From positions 276,467 to 340,466 of the forward strand of contig NZ_JAHPZL010000003.1 in the NCBI RefSeq assembly GCF_019331795.1: DNA of 64,000 bases, given 5' to 3'. Both the position numbers and the translations under genes were made by a program. Each line of letters starts with the position of its first letter. Position 1 is the first letter of the stretch. The notes under the pieces are model-generated. The model made no database searches, was not told the DNA's origin, and worked only from the letters and a program-made list of their open reading frames with translations. Source of the stretch: Austwickia sp. TVS 96-490-7B. Its GTDB lineage: Bacteria > Actinomycetota > Actinomycetes > Actinomycetales > Dermatophilaceae. Shown piece by piece: positions 7,749 through 17,238 of this stretch.

Positions 7749-8699
7749 ATGCCACCCGATCGTGAACACCTCAGCCTGCTCACCCAGGTCGCCCGGTGGT
7801 ATTACCTCGATGACCTGAGCCAAGACGCCATCGCCGCCCGAGTCCACCTGTCCCGATCTCGAGTCTCCCGACTCCTGACCGAAGCCCGGGACCGCCGTAT
7901 CGTCCGATTTGTCATTGGCCATCCCCTGGAACGGGCCATGGCCTTAGAAGATGCTCTCCGCGAGCGCTTTGGGCTGCGTGAGGCGCGGGTTGCCGAACCT
8001 GCCGAGGGTTCTTCGGCGATGAATGCTGTGGCTGTAGCCGCTGCCGACGTGGTCGCTGATGCCGCCCGCAATGCCACGGTCCTGGCCACGTCAGCCGGAA
8101 CGACGCTGGCCGCGGTGGTGGATGAGCTGCCCCAGTTGGCCTTGCACGACCTATGTGTAGTCCAGATGATTGGCGCTCTCAGCAAGGACAATCCGCTGAC
8201 GGACTCCCCCGATCTGACTCGCCGTCTGGCAGAACGTCTCGGTGGGACGTATCGCCTGATGCCGACCCCGCTGATCGTAGGGTCAGCTCGGCTAGCCCAT
8301 GCGCTGCGTCGAGAGGAAGCGGTCGCCAATGCGTTGGCGCTGGCTTCCCACGCTGATGTCGCTCTGGTGGGGATCGGTGCTCTCGATCCCAACGGGGCTT
8401 CCGGGCCGATTTTTACCGGATGGCTCACCCCTCAGGAGGGGGCATACTTGTCGCGTCTCGGGGCTGTCGGACACATCTCAGGCCATCATTTCGACGCGAC
8501 CGGGGCGCCGTTACGAACGGACTTGCGTGACCGGGTGATGTCGGTCCCGCTGGATCATCTGCATCGGGTGCACACCGTTATTGGGGTCGCTACTGGTGCG
8601 GACAAAGTCGAGGCGATTCGTGGGGCGTTGCGCGGACGCCATGTTGACATCCTCATCACGGACGCCGTGACCGCGCAGGCTGTCCTGGCGCGACGCTGA
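7749..8699 (+). CDS. SorC/DeoR-type sugar-responsive transcriptional regulator
   Basis: A 316-residue regulator. A helix-turn-helix occupies about residues 20-45 (LSQDAIAARVHLSRSRVSRL), followed by the SorC effector domain of sugar-isomerase fold, with DVALVGIGAL and the VIGVATGADKVEAIRGAL ending typical of the family. Such proteins sense phosphorylated sugars. The start is the ATG preceded by GGAGAGG. The frame is open far upstream, but only because it shadows the lactonase on the other strand. It is transcribed away from the catabolic operon and most likely controls it through the two palindromes in the shared gap. Confidence 0.9.
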   Translation: MPPDREHLSLLTQVARWYYLDDLSQDAIAARVHLSRSRVSRLLTEARDRRIVRFVIGHPLERAMALEDALRERFGLREARVAEPAEGSSAMNAVAVAAADVVADAARNATVLATSAGTTLAAVVDELPQLALHDLCVVQMIGALSKDNPLTDSPDLTRRLAERLGGTYRLMPTPLIVGSARLAHALRREEAVANALALASHADVALVGIGALDPNGASGPIFTGWLTPQEGAYLSRLGAVGHISGHHFDATGAPLRTDLRDRVMSVPLDHLHRVHTVIGVATGADKVEAIRGALRGRHVDILITDAVTAQAVLARR

Positions 8700-8751
8700 C
8701 GGCGTGGTCGATTCCTGGCGGCGAGGTCACATCATGAGTGGTGAGGCCTGG

Positions 8752-9786
8752 TCACCGTTGAGTGGAGTCGGTGACCTCGCCCACGAGTTCCTCTAGGACA
8801 TCTTCGAGGAAGACGACACCTGTCACGGTGCCATCGTCGGCGACGACGCGAGCCAGATGGGTGCCCGAGCCACGCATGCTCTCCAAGACATCTTCGACCT
8901 CGTCCCCCGGGGCGACAGTCGCCAACCGGCGGATCCGTGAACGCGGGACGGGGTGGCATCGATCTGCGTCAGCAGCGTCAAGGATGTCCTTGAGGTGGAG
9001 GTAGCCGACGAGCACCCCGTCTCGTTCCAGGGGAATCCGGGAAAAGCCTCGTTTGGCCACGACACGTTCCACGTCGTCAGGTGTCGCCTCCCAGGGCAAC
9101 ACCACCAAGTCGTCGGTGGGTACGGCGACATCGGCGGCAACCCGGTCACTGAACTCCAAGGCTCGGCGTGCTAAACCGTGTTGGGCTTCGGCGAGCAGTC
9201 CTTCACGGGCGGATTCGGCGACGATCTGGTTGACCTCTTGCGCGGTATAGGCGCTGTTGACCTCATCTTTCGGTTCAATCCCGAGCAGACGGACCAGTGC
9301 TTTCGCAAGGTATTCGAGCACTTTGATGACCGGCCCCAAGGCGCGCGTCAAATACAGCAGGGCCGGGGCGAGCCACAATGCCGCCTGGTCGGGGCCAGCG
9401 ATCGCCATATTTTTAGGGACCATTTCCCCGATCACCACATGGAAATAGGCCACGATGAGCAGCGCCACCAGCAAACTCACCGCATGTGACGCGGCGCTGG
9501 GGACGGGCAATCCATCAATGAGTGGGGCTATCAGATGGTGGATCGCGTCTTCGGCGAGCGCGCCGAGGAGCAGTGAACATACGGTGATCCCGAGTTGGGC
9601 GCAGGTCAGTAGAGAAGCGATCTGTTCCAGAGCGGTCAAAGCTAGCTCTGCCCGTCGGCTCCCGGCCTGGGCCAGCGGCTCCAATTGGCTACGTCGGGCT
9701 GCCATCACCGCGAACTCGGCGCCGACGAAGAAGGCGTTACCCAAGAGCAGGAGAACGGACAAGGCGAGTGCCACACCAGTGCTCAT
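8752..9786 (-). CDS. CNNM/CorC-family membrane protein with CBS pair (short)
   Basis: 344 residues: a CNNM (DUF21) domain with three or four membrane segments over about 1-190 (NAFFVGAEFAVMAARRS, GEMVPKNMAI), then a CBS pair (ADVAVPTDDL... GYLHLKDIL... VVFLEDVLEELVGEVTD). The C-terminal CorC_HlyC transporter-associated domain found in its neighbour is missing. The family is linked to magnesium/cobalt efflux and to CBS-gated Mg transport. Its ATG overlaps the stop of the upstream paralogue (ATGA), so the two are co-translated and may form a heterodimer. Confidence 0.88.
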   Translation of the reverse strand: MSTGVALALSVLLLLGNAFFVGAEFAVMAARRSQLEPLAQAGSRRAELALTALEQIASLLTCAQLGITVCSLLLGALAEDAIHHLIAPLIDGLPVPSAASHAVSLLVALLIVAYFHVVIGEMVPKNMAIAGPDQAALWLAPALLYLTRALGPVIKVLEYLAKALVRLLGIEPKDEVNSAYTAQEVNQIVAESAREGLLAEAQHGLARRALEFSDRVAADVAVPTDDLVVLPWEATPDDVERVVAKRGFSRIPLERDGVLVGYLHLKDILDAADADRCHPVPRSRIRRLATVAPGDEVEDVLESMRGSGTHLARVVADDGTVTGVVFLEDVLEELVGEVTDSTQR

Positions 9787-11225
9787 CGGTGTTCTCCTGA
9801 GGGGTCCGAGGTCTGTGGCGGGGCGGGGACCCGTCCTCGACCGACGACCGGTGGGGGCACCACCACCCGAGATCCGTGCGGCACCGCGCCGCCATCGGCG
9901 TGACGAGCTCGATCCAGGTGTTGCTGGACCGGATCCAGCGGGGTGAAGGACACCCGTTCGACGCGACGCCCGTCCATCATGTCCACGCGCAAGGTCCAAC
10001 CAAGGATTTCTACCTCATCGCCGACAACGGGAAGGCGCCCCACTGCGGCCATCACAAAACCACCGAGAGTTTCATAGGCGCTGGACTCTGGGACGTCCGC
10101 GCCGACACGCTCACATACCTCGTCGGTGCGCCACAGCCCCGGGACAGTCCACCTGCCGCGGGCATCCCGCCGAGCCAGGCCTCCTTGGCTGTCATGCTCG
10201 TCAGTGACCTCTCCGACCAATTCTTCGATGACATCTTCTAAGGTCACCACCCCGGAGGTGCCGCCGTACTCATCGACGACGATGGCGATCTGGTGCCCGG
10301 CTCGACGTAACAGCAGCAGCAGTGGATCCAACCCGATCGTCTCGGGGACGAAGGTTGGTTCGGTCATCAACCCGGACACCTGCACCAGCGCACGCCGTTC
10401 ATGCGGTACGGCGATGGCTTTCTTCACGTGGACCAAACCATCCACGTCGTCCCAGTCGTCTCCCAACACCGGGAAACGCGAATGTCCGGTACGACGTGCA
10501 AGCTCGAGGACTTCCTCCACGGTCGCAGTCCGGTCGATCGGGACACAACGCACTCGCGGTGTCATCACGTCAGCAGCAGTCCGGTTGGCGAAATCCAGAG
10601 ACCGGGTCATTCGGACGGCCAGTTCTGTGTCGAGAGTGCCAGCTTCGGCGCTGGAACGCACCAGCGAGGCCAACTCTTGCGGGGTGCGCGCCGCGGACAG
10701 TTCCTCCTGCGGCTGGATCCCGAACGACTCCAGCAAAGCGTTCGCAGACCCATTCAGGACGACGATCAACGGGCGGAAGAACACCGCAAAAAAACGCACC
10801 GGGACCGCAACAATCCGAGCCACCGCCAACGGCGCAGAAATCCCCAAAAATTGCGGCACCAACTCCCCAAACACCATGGAGAACAATGTCGCTATCACTA
10901 ACGCCGACACCGACGCCACCGTCTCAGCGTGCCCACCACTCCAGCCAGCGTCCGCGAACCCCCGGGTCAGCAGCTTCCCCACCGACGGCGCCGCGATATA
11001 TCCCAAAGCCAACGTGGTCAACGTGATCCCGACCTGAGCTGCTGAGAGCTGCGTCGATAAGGTCCGCAACGAAGGCAGCACCGTCCGCGCCCTGGAATCC
11101 CCCTCCTGCGCGGCGCTCTGCACGCTGGAGCGATCCAACGCGACAAAAGCAAACTCAGCAGTGACGAACAGGGCCGTGCCCAGCGTCAACAGGACGCCGA
11201 CGGCGACCAGGATCCATTCGGTCAT
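9783..11225 (-). CDS. CNNM/CorC-family membrane protein with CBS pair and CorC_HlyC domain
   Basis: 480 residues from the ATG of MTEWILVAVG. Order: CNNM membrane domain (about 1-200, with TAEFAFVALDRSSV and GELVPQFLGI), CBS pair (ADVMTPR... VHVKKAIA... VVDEYGGTSGVVTLEDVIEELVGEVTDE) and a C-terminal CorC_HlyC domain (about 350-430) that ends in a Pro/Arg-rich tail. It is the fuller paralogue of the downstream gene. A role in divalent-cation export or homeostasis is the family expectation. A start at 11264 would add 13 residues without likeness. Confidence 0.88.
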   Translation of the reverse strand: MTEWILVAVGVLLTLGTALFVTAEFAFVALDRSSVQSAAQEGDSRARTVLPSLRTLSTQLSAAQVGITLTTLALGYIAAPSVGKLLTRGFADAGWSGGHAETVASVSALVIATLFSMVFGELVPQFLGISAPLAVARIVAVPVRFFAVFFRPLIVVLNGSANALLESFGIQPQEELSAARTPQELASLVRSSAEAGTLDTELAVRMTRSLDFANRTAADVMTPRVRCVPIDRTATVEEVLELARRTGHSRFPVLGDDWDDVDGLVHVKKAIAVPHERRALVQVSGLMTEPTFVPETIGLDPLLLLLRRAGHQIAIVVDEYGGTSGVVTLEDVIEELVGEVTDEHDSQGGLARRDARGRWTVPGLWRTDEVCERVGADVPESSAYETLGGFVMAAVGRLPVVGDEVEILGWTLRVDMMDGRRVERVSFTPLDPVQQHLDRARHADGGAVPHGSRVVVPPPVVGRGRVPAPPQTSDPSGEHR

Positions 11226-11411
11226 AGTGTCCACAATCCTAGAAGCCCCGACCGGTGCGGACATCTTGGGGCCGCGGCGAGGTCAGGGCATATCCCCTGC
11301 CAGAAGCCCACCACCTCGCACGGTAGCCTGGGAACATCGGGCCAGCGAAGTCGTCGGATGGTCCGTCGTGATCTGGCCTCACCGGCGACGTACGAAAGAG
11401 GCGAGCCCGCC

Positions 11412-14400
11412 GTGGCAGAAATGCGTGACCCCAACGACCCCACCGCGAGCTTCGGGCCCAACCAGTGGCTCGTCGACGAGCTGTACGAGCAATACCTGAA
11501 GGACCGCCATTCGGTCGACGAATCCTGGTGGGCTTTCTTTGATGGATATGCCACCCGCGACCAAAACCACGACGCCGAGACGCATCCAGCGACGGCCCCC
11601 GCGACATCTGCGCCGACAGTGTCCGCGACGCCGCCCACCACCCGCCCGGCCCCGGTGCGCGCGGACGGCCAGGCCGCGCCACGCACCGACCAACCCGAGC
11701 GACCCACCACGCCCACTCGCCCCAGCCCGGTCACGTCAACAGGCCCGACCCGGCCACTCGCGGTCAACGCCGCCCGGCAGGAGACCAGCCCCGCCACCGC
11801 CGCGCCCGGCTCCAGCGCCGCACCGACCCCCCGAGACACTCCGGCCGTGAACCACCCCAAAGCCGTCTTGGACGACAGCGTTTCCCCGCTCCGCGGCCAA
11901 GCCGCCCGCATCGTGACCAACATGGACGCCTCACTTCAGGTGCCCACCGCGACCAGCGTGCGCGCCGTACCGGCGAAAGTCATGATTGACAACCGCATTC
12001 AGATCAACGAGCAGCTCAGCCGCACGCGTGGTGGAAAGATCAGCTTCACCCACCTCATCGGATATGCGATCGTGAAGGCGCTCGCCGCCCTACCCGAGAT
12101 GAACAACAGTTTCCGGGTGGATGAGAAGGGCAAACCACAACTCGTCACGCCCTCTCATGTCAATTTCGGGCTGGCAATCGACCTTCCGCGCCCAGACGGC
12201 ACCCGAAGCCTGGTAGTGCCCTCGATCAAAGCTGCCGAGACGCTCGATTTCTTCCAGTTCTGGAACGCCTACGAAGACCTCGTCAAAAAAGCCCGGGGCG
12301 GCAAACTCACTGTCGATGACTTCGCGGGAACGACCATCTCCTTGACCAACCCTGGCGGCATCGGCACGGTGCAGTCCGTTCCCCGATTGATGCAGGGGCA
12401 AGGGTGCATCGTCGGCGCTGGCGCGCTGGAATACCCCGCCGAATGGCAGGGCGCCAGCACCGAGACGGTCGCCCGCCACGGAATCAGCAAGATCGTCACG
12501 CTCACCAGCACCTACGACCACCGCATCATCCAGGGAGCGACCTCCGGGGAGTTCTTGCGGATCGTGCACCGGCTGCTGCTGGGCGAGGATGGCTTCTACG
12601 ACGAAATCTTCCGTAGCCTGCGCATCCCGTACGAACCTGTGCGTTGGCAGCGAGACGTCATGGCCAACCACGAGGACGACCTGTCCAAGGCCGCGCGGGT
12701 GCAGCAGCTCATCCATGCTTACCGAGTCCGGGGACATTTGCTCGCTGACACCGACCCGCTCGAATATCGGATGCGTCAGCACGACGACGTCGCCCTGGAA
12801 ACCTATGGCCTGACGTTGTGGGACCTGGAACGCGAAGTAGCCACCGGTGGATTCGGGGGCAAGGAGCGCGCGACGCTGCGCGAGATCCTGGATGTCCTGC
12901 GGGACAGCTACTGCCGCACCGTCGGTGTGGAATATATGCACATTCAAGACCCTGAGCAGCGCCAATGGATGCAGCACAAGGTTGAGGTCAAGGCGTCCAA
13001 AGTGAGCCGGGACGAGCAGATGCGCATCCTGCGTCGCCTCAACGCCGCCGAAGCCTTCGAAACCTTCCTGCAGACCAAGTACGTCGGCCAGAAACGATTC
13101 AGCCTCGAAGGCGGCGAGTCGGTCATCGCACTCCTTGACCGGGTGTTGTGCCGCGCGGCCGAGGACGGCATGGACGAGGTGTGCATTGGAATGCCACACC
13201 GCGGGCGGCTCAATGTGCTCGCGAACATTGCTGGTAAGAGCTACGCCCAGATCTTCCGCGAGTTTGAGGGCACCCAAGATCCGAGCAGCGTGCAGGGGTC
13301 CGGTGACGTGAAATATCACCTGGGCACCGAAGGCGTGTTCTCCTCCGAGGACGGGGCGACGACCAAGGTTTACTTGGCAGCGAACCCCTCCCACCTTGAG
13401 GCCGTCAACCCGGTACTCGAAGGCATTGTCCGCGCGAAGCAGGACCGTCTAGACAAGCACGGCGAAGCATTCACGGTGTTGCCGATCCTGTTGCACGGTG
13501 ACGCAGCCTTCGCTGGCCAAGGTGTGGTCTTGGAGACGCTGCAGCTGAGCCAACTTCGCGGCTACCGCACCGGTGGCACCGTGCACGTGGTGGTCAACAA
13601 CCAGGTCGGTTTCACCACGGCTCCGTCCAGTTCGCGGTCGTCGGTCTATTCCACCGACTTGGCCCGAACCATTCAAGCCCCGATCTTCCACGTCAACGGG
13701 GATGATCCGGAGGCCTGTGTGCGGGTCGCCGAGTTGGCGTACGAGTTCCGCCAGAAGTTCGCCAAGGACGTCGTGATCGACATGGTCTGCTACCGGCGGC
13801 GCGGTCACAACGAGGGCGACGACCCGTCGATGACCCAACCGTTGATGTACAAACTCATCGAAGCCAAACGGTCGGTTCGTAAGCTCTACACCGAAGCTCT
13901 GGTCGGCCGCGGTGACATCACCCTGGAGGACGCGCAGGCAGCGTTGCAGGACTACCAGGGCCGGTTGGAGCAGGTCTTTGTCGAGACCAGGGAAGCAACC
14001 CGGGCGCGGCCCACGTCCGGCAGTGAATCCAGCACTCCGCACGTCCGCGAAGGCCTCGAACGCCCCGAAGCGCAGATCGAGGACGAGGTCCGCACCCACC
14101 GCACCTACAGCACTGCGATCAGCACTGAGCTGATGCATCGACTCGGTGACGCGTGGACCTCACTGCCAGAAGGCTTCGAGGTTCATCGCAAGCTACGCAC
14201 GCTGCTGGAGAAGCGCACCCAGATGACCCGCGAGGGAGGCATCGACTGGGGTATGGGCGAGCTGCTCGCCTTCGGGTCGCTCCTCAGCGAAGGCACCCCC
14301 GTGAGGTTGGCCGGGCAGGATTCTCGTCGAGGCACGTTTGTCCAGCGGCACGCAGTGCTCATCGACCGCAACACTGCGGAGGAATGGACCCCACTGTTGT

Positions 14401-15275
14401 ATTTGGGCAACGGTCAGGCCCGTTTCTGGGTGTATGACTCGCTGCTGTCTGAATACGCCGCGATGGGCTTCGAATATGGCTATTCGGTGGAGCGACCGGA
14501 CGCCTTGGTGTGTTGGGAAGCCCAGTTCGGCGACTTCGCGAACGGCGCGCAAACCATCGTCGACGAGTTCATTTCCTCCTCAGAGCAGAAGTGGGGTCAG
14601 CGCAGCTCGGTGGTGCTGCTGCTGCCGCATGGTTACGAAGGCCAGGGCCCGGACCACAGCTCCGCCCGAATCGAGCGGTATCTGCAGTTGTGCGCCCAGG
14701 ACAACATGACGGTGGCCTACCCCAGCACTCCGGCAAGCCACTTCCACTTGTTACGGCGTCAGGCCTATGCCCGTCCGCGCCGTCCTTTGGTGGTCTTCAC
14801 TCCCAAGCAGCTACTGCGGCTGAAGGCTGCCACCAGCAGCGTGGAGGACTTCACCACCTGCTCGTTCCAGCCAGTTTTGGCAGACCACGCACCGTTGGAA
14901 GCTCAGTCAGTGACCAGGGTGCTGTTGGCCTCCGCGCGGATCGTCTACGACCTGGAAGCCGAGCGGGAAAAGCGCCAAGACGGCAGCACCGCCATTGTGC
15001 GGGTCGAGCAGCTGTACCCGGTGCCAGCGCAGGAGATCGCGGAGACGGTCAAGCAATACCCGAACGCCGAGCTGGTCTGGTGTCAGGATGAGCCAGCTAA
15101 CCAGGGCGCCTGGCCTTTCATGAGCGCCAACCTGCCAGAGTTGCTTGCTGAGCAGGGTGAGCACCGTCCGGTGCGGGTTGTTTCCCGACCGGCGTCGGCG
15201 TCTCCGTCGACGGGCTCACATAAGCAGCACGAGGTTGAACGTGACGCGTTGATGCGCGGCGCTTTCGACCGGTGA
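11412..15275 (+). CDS. kgd: Multifunctional 2-oxoglutarate decarboxylase/dehydrogenase (Kgd/OdhA/SucA)
   Basis: A 1287-residue protein with the actinobacterial E2-E1 fusion. Residues 1-50 are the SucA N-terminal segment (GPNQWLVDELYEQYLKD). About 50-150 is a Pro/Ala/Thr-rich linker. About 165-405 is a succinyltransferase-like domain with the TYDHRIIQGA catalytic loop (His near 370). The remainder is the thiamine-diphosphate E1 domain, with MPHRGRLNVLAN and the GDAAFAGQGVVLE cofactor motif near 695. It decarboxylates 2-oxoglutarate in the TCA cycle and supports the dehydrogenase complex, probably under control of a phosphorylatable GarA/OdhI partner (not seen here). I prefer the GTG at 11412, which follows AAAGAGG; an ATG lies at 11421. 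Confidence 0.95.
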   Translation: MAEMRDPNDPTASFGPNQWLVDELYEQYLKDRHSVDESWWAFFDGYATRDQNHDAETHPATAPATSAPTVSATPPTTRPAPVRADGQAAPRTDQPERPTTPTRPSPVTSTGPTRPLAVNAARQETSPATAAPGSSAAPTPRDTPAVNHPKAVLDDSVSPLRGQAARIVTNMDASLQVPTATSVRAVPAKVMIDNRIQINEQLSRTRGGKISFTHLIGYAIVKALAALPEMNNSFRVDEKGKPQLVTPSHVNFGLAIDLPRPDGTRSLVVPSIKAAETLDFFQFWNAYEDLVKKARGGKLTVDDFAGTTISLTNPGGIGTVQSVPRLMQGQGCIVGAGALEYPAEWQGASTETVARHGISKIVTLTSTYDHRIIQGATSGEFLRIVHRLLLGEDGFYDEIFRSLRIPYEPVRWQRDVMANHEDDLSKAARVQQLIHAYRVRGHLLADTDPLEYRMRQHDDVALETYGLTLWDLEREVATGGFGGKERATLREILDVLRDSYCRTVGVEYMHIQDPEQRQWMQHKVEVKASKVSRDEQMRILRRLNAAEAFETFLQTKYVGQKRFSLEGGESVIALLDRVLCRAAEDGMDEVCIGMPHRGRLNVLANIAGKSYAQIFREFEGTQDPSSVQGSGDVKYHLGTEGVFSSEDGATTKVYLAANPSHLEAVNPVLEGIVRAKQDRLDKHGEAFTVLPILLHGDAAFAGQGVVLETLQLSQLRGYRTGGTVHVVVNNQVGFTTAPSSSRSSVYSTDLARTIQAPIFHVNGDDPEACVRVAELAYEFRQKFAKDVVIDMVCYRRRGHNEGDDPSMTQPLMYKLIEAKRSVRKLYTEALVGRGDITLEDAQAALQDYQGRLEQVFVETREATRARPTSGSESSTPHVREGLERPEAQIEDEVRTHRTYSTAISTELMHRLGDAWTSLPEGFEVHRKLRTLLEKRTQMTREGGIDWGMGELLAFGSLLSEGTPVRLAGQDSRRGTFVQRHAVLIDRNTAEEWTPLLYLGNGQARFWVYDSLLSEYAAMGFEYGYSVERPDALVCWEAQFGDFANGAQTIVDEFISSSEQKWGQRSSVVLLLPHGYEGQGPDHSSARIERYLQLCAQDNMTVAYPSTPASHFHLLRRQAYARPRRPLVVFTPKQLLRLKAATSSVEDFTTCSFQPVLADHAPLEAQSVTRVLLASARIVYDLEAEREKRQDGSTAIVRVEQLYPVPAQEIAETVKQYPNAELVWCQDEPANQGAWPFMSANLPELLAEQGEHRPVRVVSRPASASPSTGSHKQHEVERDALMRGAFDR

Positions 15276-15308
15276 GGTCGCTTCAGGTCGCCACCTGAGC
15301 TGACCTGG

Positions 15309-15350
15309 CCCCGCCGGGAGACTTGGCCGATGTCCTTGTCCCCGGCGGGG
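15309..15350 (+). terminator. Hairpin after kgd
   Basis: CCCCGCCGGG (15309-15318) pairs perfectly with CCCGGCGGGG (15341-15350) around a 22-base loop, 33 bases past the kgd stop. There is no U tract. It probably ends or thins kgd transcription before the small downstream gene. Confidence 0.55.
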
Positions 15351-15366
15351 GCTCACGTACGGCAGA

Positions 15367-15549
15367 ATGCGTGACGTGTATTTCACCGACCGTGGCATCG
15401 AGGAACTGGCATCCCGGCGTGGCGGCGAGGAGGTCACGCTGGATTGGCTTGCCGAGCAGCTCCGCACGTTCGTCGATGTCCATCCTGAGTTCGAGACAGC
15501 TGTCGAACGCTTCGCCACCTGGCTCGCCCGACTCGACGACGAGGACTGA
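15367..15549 (+). CDS. Small conserved actinobacterial protein (DUF6104-like)
   Basis: A 60-residue protein: YFTDRGIEEL, RRGGEEVTLDWLAEQLR, ERFATWLARLDDED. I recognise it as the short acidic family (DUF6104) that often follows kgd in actinobacteria; its function is unknown. Homologues usually begin at MYFTDRG, which would be the GTG at 15376 instead of the ATG at 15367. The next gene starts 9 bases after the stop. Confidence 0.75.
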   Translation: MRDVYFTDRGIEELASRRGGEEVTLDWLAEQLRTFVDVHPEFETAVERFATWLARLDDED

Positions 15550-15557
15550 GGAAAGCC

Positions 15558-16238
15558 GTGAGCATCGAAGAAGGTATGGGAAGCGACGATCAGCAACCTC
15601 CGATGGAGTTCATCGCCAGCGCTGAGGCCCTGGCCATGGACGGGCCCCGAGACGTCGGGTTGGTTTTTGTCGGCGACTCGTTCGTCGCCGGGTACGGCGA
15701 CCCTAAAGCACTGGGATGGGTGAGTCGGGTCGTGGCCCGCACCACCCACCCCGACCTGGACCTGACGCCGTACAACCTGGGCGTGCGTGGACAGTCCTCA
15801 GCGGACCTGTTGACCCGGTGGCGTGCCGAAGGCCTGCCGCGGTGGGCTGAACGACGAGAGCGCCGCCTGGTGATCGGGGTGGGGCAGGGTGATCTTGACC
15901 AGGATCTGACCATCGCCCGGGCAAGGCTGAACATGGCCAACATGTTGGATGATGCCACCGCCCGAGGAATCTCACCGTTTGTGGTGGGCCCGCCCCCGAC
16001 GTTGGATCAGGAGTTCAACTCCCGGTTGGAGTCGCTCGTAGAAGCTCAGTCGGACGTGTGCGCGCGCCGCAGCATCCCGTACGTCGACTGCTACTACCCC
16101 TTGCTAGAGCATGACCAGTGGCTTTCTGAATTGAGCGCTGCCACTGACCAACGCCATCCTGGCCAGGCCGGATACGGACTGTTGGCATGGCTTGTCCTTC
16201 ATGGCGGGTGGGAGCACTGGCTGGCTATTGCGCCGTGA
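15558..16238 (+). CDS. SGNH/GDSL-family hydrolase
   Basis: A 226-residue, probably cytoplasmic protein (no signal peptide). Block I is FVGDSFVAGYG, with the nucleophile Ser in GDS. Block II is NLGVRGQSS, with the oxyanion Gly. Block V is DQRHPGQAGY, with the Asp and His of the triad. Block III, normally GxND, reads GQGD, so the oxyanion Asn is lost. Esterase or lipase activity is the family expectation, but the substrate is unknown. GTG start with GAGGAAA upstream; probably co-transcribed with the DUF6104-like gene. Confidence 0.8.
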   Translation: MSIEEGMGSDDQQPPMEFIASAEALAMDGPRDVGLVFVGDSFVAGYGDPKALGWVSRVVARTTHPDLDLTPYNLGVRGQSSADLLTRWRAEGLPRWAERRERRLVIGVGQGDLDQDLTIARARLNMANMLDDATARGISPFVVGPPPTLDQEFNSRLESLVEAQSDVCARRSIPYVDCYYPLLEHDQWLSELSAATDQRHPGQAGYGLLAWLVLHGGWEHWLAIAP

Positions 16239-16250
16239 CCACTGCGGTCA

Positions 16251-16299
16251 ATGACATGGTCGGCGCGGGCAGAAATGCTGCCTGCGCCGACCATGTCAT
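16251..16299. terminator. Bidirectional hairpin between convergent genes
   Basis: 22-base arms (16251-16272 and 16278-16299) pair with a single mismatch around the loop AAATG. It sits between the SGNH hydrolase and the convergent secreted-protein gene, so it can stop transcription from either side. Neither flank has a U tract. Confidence 0.75.
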
Positions 16300-16362
16300 G
16301 ATGGCTCACTCGTGACCGAGGTCATTCGTGAACCGTGGTGAAAGATCCCGGTGAGGTTAGTC

Positions 16363-17238
16363 CTACTTGATGTAGTTCCACGGGTTTGACGGCTGGTCAT
16401 CCACTGAGGACCACATCCGGGCTCCCTGGGTGGGCAGAGTGAGACGTTTCTGCGCATCAAGCATCGTATCGTCAGCCAGGATCCATTCGTCACCGAATTC
16501 GGTGGAACAGACGTTGTTGACAAATGGTTCAGCCACCCACGACGACAGACGCGCCTCAAACGGGGTGCGGTTTCCCGGCGCTTTCTTGATGCACAAGGCA
16601 GGATGCTTCCCCCGGGCTTTCTTGGCGCTGGCATAGTCAGGGCCGAAAGCCATGGAGGTCGCACCCCAGGTTGAGTTCAACACCGACCAGGTGTAGTGCG
16701 GAGATTGTGACATCGCGGTCGGGGACTCATAAGGGTGGGTGGCCCATACCTGCAAGCCGTCACTGTAGGCCCACCATTGCCAGCCGCCGTTGCCCTGGTG
16801 GTGCTCACCCATGACATAGCCAGCACCAAAATTGGACCTGCAGATCCGGTCCCCCTCGGCCCTGGAGGTGAGCGCCCAACCCTGAATCGGCGGAGTGAGT
16901 TTAGCGGTACCCCCGGTCCAACCGTGATAGAAGTCAGGATTAATTCCTGGTGGAACAGGAAGATCTTGTTTTTTGAGGCAGAGCAGTGGCAGCGATTCCT
17001 GGCAACTGGTGTCGCCTTGGTACGAGTCAGTGTTAATGTCGGAGCCGATTAAGCTCAGCGCTCTCTCGGTTTCATGAGTACCAACGACCCAGGTCACTCC
17101 GCGGCAGGCGGCCGAGAACCGGGCACCATCAGGGGCTGTCGCTGCCGAGGGCTGCGCCGCAGCCACCCCTGCGCTCCCACCGACCACCACCACTGAAGCC
17201 AGCACAACGAGGCTTTTCCGTACGGACGACTTTTGCAT
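16363..17238 (-). CDS. Secreted protein of unknown function with repeated Cys/aromatic motif
   Basis: 291 residues from the ATG of MQKSSVRKSL, which has a strong site (GGAGGGG) upstream. A Sec signal peptide is clear (KSLVVLASVVVVGGSAGVAAAQ). The mature part has about eight cysteines and many Trp/Tyr residues. Two related blocks, ICRSNFGAGYVMGEHH and VCSTEFGDEWILAD, suggest a tandem duplicated module of the C-x-x-x-FG-x-x-(W/Y) kind. I do not recognise a named family. It is probably disulphide-bonded and released or wall-associated. Confidence 0.75.
   Translation of the reverse strand: MQKSSVRKSLVVLASVVVVGGSAGVAAAQPSAATAPDGARFSAACRGVTWVVGTHETERALSLIGSDINTDSYQGDTSCQESLPLLCLKKQDLPVPPGINPDFYHGWTGGTAKLTPPIQGWALTSRAEGDRICRSNFGAGYVMGEHHQGNGGWQWWAYSDGLQVWATHPYESPTAMSQSPHYTWSVLNSTWGATSMAFGPDYASAKKARGKHPALCIKKAPGNRTPFEARLSSWVAEPFVNNVCSTEFGDEWILADDTMLDAQKRLTLPTQGARMWSSVDDQPSNPWNYIK

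Noticed and set aside
12090-13394. 434-codon minus-strand frame inside kgd
   Set aside because: It has no family likeness and lies opposite the conserved kgd coding sequence; high GC produces such shadows.
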